A DNA stretch of 6,232 nucleotides. Origin: Bacteroidota bacterium (lineage in GTDB: Bacteria; Bacteroidota; Ignavibacteria; Ignavibacteriales; Ignavibacteriaceae). The stretch spans positions 1 through 6,232 of the forward strand of contig JAJRSV010000385.1 in NCBI GenBank assembly GCA_024278655.1. Direction: 5' to 3'. This document shows, piece by piece, positions 1-5,515 of the stretch. Under the pieces are notes generated by a model. It had not been told where the DNA came from. It searched no databases and saw only the letters and a list, made by a program, of their open reading frames with translations. A program made the translations under genes and the position numbers. Every line of letters begins with the position of its first letter. Position 1 is the stretch's first letter.

Positions 1-80
1 ATATTCACTGCGTATTCGTTTTCAGACTAATCAAAAAAAATATTAAGTAATTTTACTATCAGGATAAATCGGAGTTTGAA
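1..80 (+). other. AT-rich leader upstream of the first gene
   Basis: This is the only sizeable non-coding stretch in the window. It is AT-rich, with an A-run at about 33-40, and it presumably carries the promoter or the junction with an upstream gene. All three forward frames stop within it (TAA at 28-30, 44-46 and 48-50), so any upstream gene on this strand ends here, but its reading frame cannot be decided from so little sequence. I see no convincing -35/-10 pair, riboswitch or terminator hairpin. The operon may well start further left. Confidence 0.5.
71..74 (+). promoter_or_regulatory. Shine-Dalgarno site of the RRE gene
   Basis: GGAG lies six bases before the ATG at 81. It supports that start codon and indicates that this organism uses Shine-Dalgarno initiation at least in part. 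Confidence 0.6.
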
Positions 81-335
81 ATGAGCAATTTAAAAGTTGC
101 CGAAAACCTTGCAATAAGTGAAACGGGTTTTTTATTCCTCCCTACAACGGGTGAAACTTACACCTCTAACGAAATCGGGCGGAAGATTATACAAATGCTT
201 CAAAAAGGTGTGAGCAATAAAAAAATAATCGAAGCAATCACAAGCGAATATGAGGTGGATCCGAACACTTTCGAGAAAGACCTTTCGGATTTCATTCATC
301 AACTTCTTCAATACAATTTAATAAAAGAACAATGA
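81..335 (+). CDS. PqqD-like RiPP recognition element (RRE) protein
   Basis: This 84-residue stand-alone protein has the PqqD/RRE pattern. A beta-rich start at residues 9-30 (AISETGFLFLP, then TGETYTSNE) corresponds to the 'hydrophobic ... G-E-x-Y-x-x-N' signature. A helical winged-helix part follows, with IGRKIIQML at 32-40, NKKIIEAITSEYEVD at 46-60 and a final helix ending in LLQYNLI. RRE domains bind the leader part of a peptide substrate and deliver it to a modifying enzyme; they are not catalytic. The length is usual for free-standing PqqD proteins, and it should act in the cytosol. A GGAG site precedes the ATG, and the stop overlaps the next start by four bases (ATGA), so it is probably translated with the ATP-grasp enzyme. 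It is not pqqD itself, because no radical-SAM PqqE or PqqA is nearby. Similar small proteins also occur beside HprK-like kinases, so the family assignment is firmer than the exact role. Confidence 0.85.
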   Translation: MSNLKVAENLAISETGFLFLPTTGETYTSNEIGRKIIQMLQKGVSNKKIIEAITSEYEVDPNTFEKDLSDFIHQLLQYNLIKEQ

Positions 336-1375
336 AAATAGCAGTAACCGGACTTAACAATGTTGATAATCCCGGACCAGGTGTTCCGGTTATCCGCGGA
401 ATAAAAGATTCGAAAAAGTTCGATGCGGAAATAATCGGTTTAATTTACGATGCACTTGAGCCCGGCGCTTATATGAAAGAAGTATCGAACCGTAACTACC
501 TTATCCCCTACCCTTCAAGCGGATTGGATAATCTGTTCGAGCGGCTTGCATATATTCACGAAACAGAAAAAATAGATGTGCTTGTTCCTACTCTGGATGC
601 GGAGCTTTACGGGTTCGCGAAGCTTTCGCCAAAACTCGAATCGATAGGTATAAAAACTTTTCTTCCGTCGAAGGAACATCTCGATTTACGTGCAAAAGAC
701 AAGCTGTTCGATTTTTGTACCAAGCACGATATAAAAGTACCCGAAAATATTATTGCGGCTTCCATACAGGATTTATACACAATCCCCACAAAGTTCAGCT
801 ACCCGGTTGTTGTAAAAGGAATTTTTTACGATGCTTACATAGTCAACAACTTCGATGAAGCGGTAGCTGCTTTCAACAAAATAAATCTAAAATGGGGCTT
901 GCCGATTATCGTTCAGGAGTTTATTCAGGGTGATGAGTTTAATGTTGCTGCATTGGGCGACGGCACAGGTGAAACAATCGGTGCAGTGGGAATGAGAAAG
1001 CTTTACATTACCGATAAAGGTAAAGGTTGGGCGGGCATTTCGGTTGATGACCCTGCTTTAATAACTATTTCCGAAAAAATAATCGAAAAGCTTAAATGGA
1101 GAAGCGGCGCCGAGCTGGAATTCATTAAAGATAAAAGCAGTAACGAATATTACCTGGTAGAGATTAACCCGAGATTTCCTGCATGGGTTTATTTGGCTGT
1201 TGCAACGGGACAAAATCTTCCCGCAGCACTTGTCGACCTTGCACTCGGCAACAAAGTTGAAAAATTCAAAGAGTATAAAACGGGAATAATCTTTATCAGA
1301 TATTCATGGGATCTGATTACAGACGTAAACAAGTTTGAACAAATTACAGTTAACGGAGTATTGAACAATGGCTGA
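332..1375 (+). CDS. ATP-grasp ligase, carbamoyl-phosphate-synthase-like
   Basis: This 347-residue cytosolic enzyme has an ATP-grasp fold of the CarB/biotin-carboxylase/D-Ala ligase superfamily. These enzymes make an acyl-phosphate from a carboxylate and ATP, then join it to an amine or another nucleophile. The N-terminal pre-ATP-grasp region begins with VTGLNNVDNPGPGVPVIRG (5-23) and continues with DVLVPTLDAEL (82-92). Candidate ATP-binding lysines are K124 (RAKDKLF) and K162 (VVVKG). The adenine-side loop is VQEFIQGDEFNV (194-205). The metal-binding set is complete: E263 in AELEF, and E277 and N279 in LVEINPR (275-281). There is no second synthetase half, no glutaminase partner and no biotin-carboxylase C-terminal domain, so it is not true CarB or AccC. 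The substrate cannot be read from the sequence. The gene overlaps the RRE gene by 4 bases and the decarboxylase by 8, which suggests one translational unit and a joint pathway. An amino-acid or peptide ligase role is an inference. Confidence 0.88.
   Translation: MKIAVTGLNNVDNPGPGVPVIRGIKDSKKFDAEIIGLIYDALEPGAYMKEVSNRNYLIPYPSSGLDNLFERLAYIHETEKIDVLVPTLDAELYGFAKLSPKLESIGIKTFLPSKEHLDLRAKDKLFDFCTKHDIKVPENIIAASIQDLYTIPTKFSYPVVVKGIFYDAYIVNNFDEAVAAFNKINLKWGLPIIVQEFIQGDEFNVAALGDGTGETIGAVGMRKLYITDKGKGWAGISVDDPALITISEKIIEKLKWRSGAELEFIKDKSSNEYYLVEINPRFPAWVYLAVATGQNLPAALVDLALGNKVEKFKEYKTGIIFIRYSWDLITDVNKFEQITVNGVLNNG
1355..1358 (+). promoter_or_regulatory. Shine-Dalgarno site of the decarboxylase gene
   Basis: GGAG lies nine bases before the ATG at 1368, inside the end of the ATP-grasp gene. 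It fixes the upstream start and therefore keeps the unusual N-terminal extension of the decarboxylase as translated protein. Confidence 0.55.
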
Positions 1376-2729
1376 TAAAAAAATATATGAGAAACCGATA
1401 ATTACAAAACATCAATCGGGTATGATTAATAAATTCGGCTCAAGCCCGATTACCACACCCAAAACCGAAATAGACGGCGTGCCCGTAAAAGATTTAGTCG
1501 AACAGTTCGGCTCACCGGTGTTTGTTATGTCGGAAAAGCAAATTCGTAACAACCTAAAAAACGCCGTAAGAATTTTTAAAACGCGTTATCCCAAAGTCCA
1601 GTTTGCATGGTCGTACAAAACAAACTACCTGAATGCGATTTGTTCGGTTTATCACCAGGAAGGTTCGTGGGCAGAAGTTGTATCGGGTTTTGAATATGAG
1701 AAAGCACGCAACCTTGGAGTTGACGGCAAGCATATTATTTTTAACGGACCGGATAAAAGCGAAGAGGACTTAACAAGAGCTATAAAAGAAAAAGCCAAAA
1801 TACATATCGATCATGCCGATGAGTTATATAAAATAATCGAGTTATGCGATAAGCTTAATCTTAAAGCCGATGTTGCAATACGTGTAAACATGGATACCGG
1901 TATTTATCCCAAATGGGACCGCTTCGGTTTCAACTACGAAAACGGCGAAGCATGGCAGGCACTTAAACGAATTGTTATAAGCGATAAATTAAATCTGATT
2001 GGGCTGCACACTCACATCGGCACGTATATGATGACAGCCGATGCATACAGAGTTGCGGCAAACAAGCTTGTAAAGCTTGCTAAAAACCTCAACGACCAGT
2101 TCGATATAAAACTGGATTATATAGATTTGGGCGGCGGCTTTGCTTCGAAGAATACACTTATCGGGCAGTATCTTCCTGCTGAGGAAGTAGTCCCGACGAT
2201 GGAACAGTTTGCCGATGCCATCACTTCCGAAATGCTTGAGTTTGCAAGTACGCCGGACGAAATGCCGACGCTTATTTTGGAAACCGGCAGAGCATTAATT
2301 GATGATGCAGGTTACCTTATAACAAAAGTGCTTGCAACAAAACGGCTTTCAACCGGCAAGCGCTCGATTGTAATTGATGCGGGAGTTAACCTGCTTTTTA
2401 CAAGCTTCTGGTACAAACACAAAATACTTCCGGCACAGCAAAGCAGTGTCCAATCCGAAAATGCAACCATTTACGGTCCGTTGTGTATGAACATTGACGT
2501 GATACGCGATGATATAACATTACCCGCACTTAAGAAAGACGATTTGCTTGTGATTCATTACGTCGGCGCTTACGAAGTTACACAATGGATGCAGTTCATT
2601 ACATTACGACCGAATGTTGTTATGGTAATGGAAGACGGTTCGGTTGAAATAATAAGAGATAAGGAAGTGGTGGAAGACATCGTACGAAAAGAACGGCTTC
2701 CCGAGAAACTTAAAAAGTTCAAATTATAA
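1368..2729 (+). CDS. Fold-type III PLP decarboxylase, LysA/ODC-like, with leader-like N-terminus
   Basis: This 453-residue enzyme belongs to the diaminopimelate/ornithine/arginine decarboxylase superfamily (alanine-racemase-like barrel plus C-terminal beta domain). The PLP Schiff-base lysine is K84 in FAWSYKTNY. Other cofactor and active-site motifs are GLHTHIGTY (212-220), the phosphate-binding LGGGF (254-258), LETGRAL (304-310, equivalent to the usual EPGR), the C-terminal Cys motif GPLCMNID (370-377, C373) and VGAYE with Y402. The Cys is kept, but the acidic residue that normally follows it is Met374. True LysA proteins are about 400-420 residues. The excess lies at the N-terminus, where residues 1-35 (KKIYEKPIITK, then SGMINKFG) precede the first conserved domain element (DGVPVKDLVEQFGSPVFV). 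This extension resembles RRE-binding leaders. A GGAG nine bases upstream supports the start at 1368. I would not call it lysA: context and active site both suggest another amino-acid-like substrate. Decarboxylation is the likely reaction, but racemisation or a non-catalytic carrier role is possible. Confidence 0.85.
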   Translation: MADKKIYEKPIITKHQSGMINKFGSSPITTPKTEIDGVPVKDLVEQFGSPVFVMSEKQIRNNLKNAVRIFKTRYPKVQFAWSYKTNYLNAICSVYHQEGSWAEVVSGFEYEKARNLGVDGKHIIFNGPDKSEEDLTRAIKEKAKIHIDHADELYKIIELCDKLNLKADVAIRVNMDTGIYPKWDRFGFNYENGEAWQALKRIVISDKLNLIGLHTHIGTYMMTADAYRVAANKLVKLAKNLNDQFDIKLDYIDLGGGFASKNTLIGQYLPAEEVVPTMEQFADAITSEMLEFASTPDEMPTLILETGRALIDDAGYLITKVLATKRLSTGKRSIVIDAGVNLLFTSFWYKHKILPAQQSSVQSENATIYGPLCMNIDVIRDDITLPALKKDDLLVIHYVGAYEVTQWMQFITLRPNVVMVMEDGSVEIIRDKEVVEDIVRKERLPEKLKKFKL

Positions 2730-2735
2730 CCGGGC

Positions 2736-4892
2736 TTGCAGTTGGTAAAGTATTTCATTGAATCGATAATATACAGTTACAGCCAGATATTTTTCAGTAA
2801 CAGAAAATGGTTCGGGATTGTTGCATTAATATCAACATTCATCATTCCCGAACTCGGAATACTCGCTTTAACAGGGGTTATCATTTCGAACCTGATAGCC
2901 ATCTGGCTCAAGTTCGATAAAACAAAAATACGTAACGGATTTTACGGCTTTAACGGAATACTGCTGGGTGCCGCTTCGTCTTTTTACTTTGAACTCACAC
3001 CGTTTTTAATAGGGCTTGTACTGGTTTTTATTATCATCACGTTTTTCGTTTCCGCCGTGCTGGAACATCACTTTGCAACTGTCTTTAATCTTCCCGGATT
3101 GAGTTTACCGTTTATAATTTCTCTTTATATCTTTTTCCTGTTTTTAAGAAATTACGATTTTATCATTTACAAAGAATTCGCTTTTATTGATTACCCTTTC
3201 CTTGCTTTTATTCCGGATGCAATTAAATCGTACTTCAAAGCTTTTTCATTAATACTCTTTCAGTCGAGTATTCTTTCGGGAATTGTACTTGCAACGGCGG
3301 TACTGTTCTTTTCGCGTGTGATGTTCGTTAACAGCATACTTGCATTCATTTTCAACTACATTTTCCTCTATATGATTTTTCCGAAAGCGGATGAAACACT
3401 GCTCATTTTAACGGGATTCAATTCAATCTTAACGGCGTTTGCACTCGGCGGAAGTTTAATAATCGTTTCAAGAAAATCGCTTTTACTTATAATACTTTCA
3501 TCGTTAATGGTAATAATATTCACGGGATTTTTCTACAAGCTGCTTTCGTTCTTCTTCCTGCCGATACTTGTGCTCCCGTTTAATGCAATTGTGCTTTCAA
3601 CGTTGTACAGCTTAAAATTCAGGCAGGAGCACAGCGATTTGGTACTGCTGTATTTCAAGCCCGGCTCACCCGAAGAGAATTTTTACTATCACAACGTACG
3701 TAAAAACAGGTTCGAACGATTTAAGTTTCTCTTTCCCGAGCTTCCGTTTTTCGGCGAGTGGTTTATAACTCAGGGACACGACAGCGAACCGACTCATCAG
3801 GACGACTGGAAGTACGCCTGGGATTTTGAAATAAAAGACGAGGAAGATTCATTATATAAAGACGACGGTAAAACGGTTGACGATTATTACTGCTACAATC
3901 TTCCGGTTGCTGCTTCGTTAGACGGTGAAGTGACTAAGGTTGTAAATCACGTACCCGATAACGATATTGGCGAAGTGAATCTGAAAAACAACTGGGGCAA
4001 CACTGTTGTAATTGATCACGGCGAAGGATTGTTCTCTGCTGTATCTCACTTAAAACCGGATGAGATAACCGTTGAAATAGGAGACGAAGTAAAGAAAGGC
4101 GAAATAATAGGAAGATGCGGAAACAGCGGGCGTTCACCGGTTCCGCATTTGCACTTCCAGTTCCAGGCGAGCGATAAAGTCGGCTGCAAAACATATAAGT
4201 TTCCGATTGCACACTTTATCGAACGAACCGGTGAAGAACTGTTCCTAAAAACATTCGACTTCCCTGCCGAGAAAACTTATGTAAGGAATCTTGAGATACA
4301 CAAAACAATAAAGAAGAGTTTCGATTTTAAATTTGGCGACAAGCTGAAATTCGAATGCACGATTGACGGCGAAACATTCACGGAAGAATGGGAAGTTAAA
4401 GTAGATATCTTAAATATGCTTTACCTCGAATCGGACAGGGATGCAACCGCTTACTTTTATCCGTACGAAAAGATTTTCTATTTCACTAATTTCGTCGGCA
4501 ACAAAAAATCGGCGCTTTATTACTTTTACTTAATTGCGGCAAAGGTGCCGTTAAGCTATCACGAAAAACTGAAGTGGAACGACTCGTTCCCGCTTTCGCT
4601 TACTACTAATAACTTAACGCGCTACCTGTCGGAGTTCTTCCTGATGATCGGACAGCAGATAAAATCTACTGCAACCGTAGAGTATCCCGAAAGAAAAGAA
4701 GACGCAACCGATTATGTACTGGAATCGACGCTTGTAACCAAGGGCGAAAAGCTTTTCACATTTTATAAAAAAGCCGATAAAGGCAAGCTGATAATAAGCG
4801 ACGAAGGTTATATTAAAGAGTTCAAATATTATTCAAACGAAAAAGAAATTTTTAAAGCAAGATTATTAGAAAACAAGGAGAATGAAAGATGA
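2736..4892 (+). CDS. Urea-transporter-family membrane domain fused to M23 metallopeptidase
   Basis: This 718-residue fusion has a UT-family channel domain at about residues 10-315. It shows the two-fold UT repeat: NGFYGFNGILLG (67-78) and LTGFNSILTAFALGG (225-239), LPGLSLPF (119-126) and LPILVLPF (275-282), and the post-membrane SPEENFYY (311-318), which matches a YPEEN motif after the last helix of animal urea transporters. About ten hydrophobic segments span 26-293. An M23 (LytM/LasA-like) domain follows at about 335-500 with all catalytic residues: H354 (THQDD), D363 (YAWDF), H438 (SHL), and H471 and H473 (HLHFQFQ). In the family this zinc endopeptidase cuts peptide bonds of peptidoglycan. 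Residues 500-718 are hydrophilic, with beta-rich stretches that I do not recognise. The start is TTG, at 2736 or possibly 2742; no early ATG and no Shine-Dalgarno site are visible, so it may depend on coupling to the decarboxylase 6 bases upstream. Urea itself is not proven as the substrate. Confidence 0.85.
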   Translation: MQLVKYFIESIIYSYSQIFFSNRKWFGIVALISTFIIPELGILALTGVIISNLIAIWLKFDKTKIRNGFYGFNGILLGAASSFYFELTPFLIGLVLVFIIITFFVSAVLEHHFATVFNLPGLSLPFIISLYIFFLFLRNYDFIIYKEFAFIDYPFLAFIPDAIKSYFKAFSLILFQSSILSGIVLATAVLFFSRVMFVNSILAFIFNYIFLYMIFPKADETLLILTGFNSILTAFALGGSLIIVSRKSLLLIILSSLMVIIFTGFFYKLLSFFFLPILVLPFNAIVLSTLYSLKFRQEHSDLVLLYFKPGSPEENFYYHNVRKNRFERFKFLFPELPFFGEWFITQGHDSEPTHQDDWKYAWDFEIKDEEDSLYKDDGKTVDDYYCYNLPVAASLDGEVTKVVNHVPDNDIGEVNLKNNWGNTVVIDHGEGLFSAVSHLKPDEITVEIGDEVKKGEIIGRCGNSGRSPVPHLHFQFQASDKVGCKTYKFPIAHFIERTGEELFLKTFDFPAEKTYVRNLEIHKTIKKSFDFKFGDKLKFECTIDGETFTEEWEVKVDILNMLYLESDRDATAYFYPYEKIFYFTNFVGNKKSALYYFYLIAAKVPLSYHEKLKWNDSFPLSLTTNNLTRYLSEFFLMIGQQIKSTATVEYPERKEDATDYVLESTLVTKGEKLFTFYKKADKGKLIISDEGYIKEFKYYSNEKEIFKARLLENKENER
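4875..4880 (+). promoter_or_regulatory. Strong Shine-Dalgarno site of the TPR gene
   Basis: AAGGAG is followed by an eight-base spacer before the ATG at 4889. It is the best ribosome-binding site in the window and lies within the end of the UT-M23 gene. An ATG at 4882 is out of frame with the TPR protein, so 4889 is the proper start. Confidence 0.7.
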
Positions 4893-5515
4893 AAAAATCA
4901 CTTTTGATTTTACTGATGCTTATCACACAGATAACAATAACGGCACAAAACAATTCTGTGGATGATAAGCTTTTAGCATTCAAAAACTCATACCAGGAAG
5001 AATCGATTGGTAAATACGCACAATCGATTTTAACATTGATGAAAGTGTACGATAAACACAGCGACGATTACTTAATCAATCTGCGCCTCGGCTGGCTTAA
5101 CTATCTGAATAAGGATTACGATACTTCGATTAAGTATTACAACAAAGCTATTCAGATTGCGGGCAACAACAGCATCGAAGCGTTCCTTGGTTTAACACTG
5201 CCTCTTTCGGCAAAAAGTGACTGGGATGCGGTGAAAGAGCTATACAATAAAATTCTTGACCTGGACGAAAATAACTACACGGCAAATTTACGGTTAGGAC
5301 AAATTTACCTGAACGACGAAAACTATTTGAATGCAAAAGTGTATCTTTCAAAAGTTCAGGAACTTTACCCGGGAGATTACGAAGCGAACTTATCGTTAGC
5401 ATGGGCTTTATATTATTTGGGTGATAAATCCTCTGCAAGAGAGTTGTTTATTAACGTGCTTACTTTAAGCCCAGGCGACCAAAGTGCATTAGAAGGATTG
5501 AAGCTGGTAGAATGA
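4889..5515 (+). CDS. Secreted tetratricopeptide repeat (TPR) protein
   Basis: This 208-residue protein has an N-terminal signal peptide (MKKSLLILLMLITQITITA, with likely cleavage before Gln20), so it should be periplasmic. The lack of a Cys at the cleavage site argues against a lipoprotein. The mature part is nearly all helical TPR repeats of about 34 residues: roughly 61-94 (LGWLNYLNKDYDTSIKYYNK), 95-129 (SDWDAVKELYNKILDLDENN), 130-163 (LRLGQIYLNDENYLNAKVYL) and 164-197 (AWALYYLGDKSSARELF), with a probable degenerate repeat before them. TPRs form peptide- or protein-binding scaffolds and have no catalysis. The ATG overlaps the UT-M23 stop by four bases, and its own stop overlaps the next start by four, so it is tightly coupled to both and may link the membrane protease/channel to the outer-membrane protein. 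Its partner cannot be named from sequence. Confidence 0.88.
   Translation: MKKSLLILLMLITQITITAQNNSVDDKLLAFKNSYQEESIGKYAQSILTLMKVYDKHSDDYLINLRLGWLNYLNKDYDTSIKYYNKAIQIAGNNSIEAFLGLTLPLSAKSDWDAVKELYNKILDLDENNYTANLRLGQIYLNDENYLNAKVYLSKVQELYPGDYEANLSLAWALYYLGDKSSARELFINVLTLSPGDQSALEGLKLVE

Noticed and set aside
1..46. Possible C-terminus of an upstream outer-membrane protein (frame 2 reads YSLRIRFQTNQKKY then TAA)
   Set aside because: The alternating polar/hydrophobic pattern is suggestive, but 14 codons are too few and the other two frames also stop nearby, so the frame cannot be chosen.
21..60. Sigma-70-like promoter in the leader (TTCAGA with AT-rich boxes such as TATTAA or TACTAT)
   Set aside because: No pair has both acceptable box sequence and 16-18 base spacing; AT-rich DNA gives such partial matches by chance.
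81..335. Pyrroloquinoline quinone pathway (pqqD)
   Set aside because: No PqqA, PqqB, PqqC or radical-SAM PqqE is present; only the RRE fold is shared.
607..789. Minus-strand open frame of 60 codons inside the ATP-grasp gene
   Set aside because: It lies fully antisense to conserved ATP-grasp coding sequence, has no recognisable domain and no ribosome-binding site; a shadow frame.
332..1375. Naming the ATP-grasp protein carB or accC
   Set aside because: It has a single ATP-grasp unit of 347 residues, without the duplicated synthetase halves of CarB or the biotin-carboxylase C-terminal domain.
1368..2729. Naming the decarboxylase lysA
   Set aside because: It shares the fold and the PLP motifs, but the acid after the active-site Cys is missing, the N-terminus is extended and the neighbours are not lysine-biosynthesis genes.
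2570..2758. Minus-strand open frame across the decarboxylase end and UT-M23 start
   Set aside because: It is antisense to well-supported coding sequence, and its translation is low-complexity Ser/Thr-rich; a shadow frame.
3934..4212. Minus-strand open frame of 92 codons inside the M23 domain
   Set aside because: It is antisense to the conserved catalytic region of the peptidase, and the Arg/Leu/Ser-rich translation is typical of a reverse-strand artefact.
5148..5438. Minus-strand open frame of 96 codons inside the TPR gene
   Set aside because: It is antisense to clear TPR repeats, with no domain or initiation signal.
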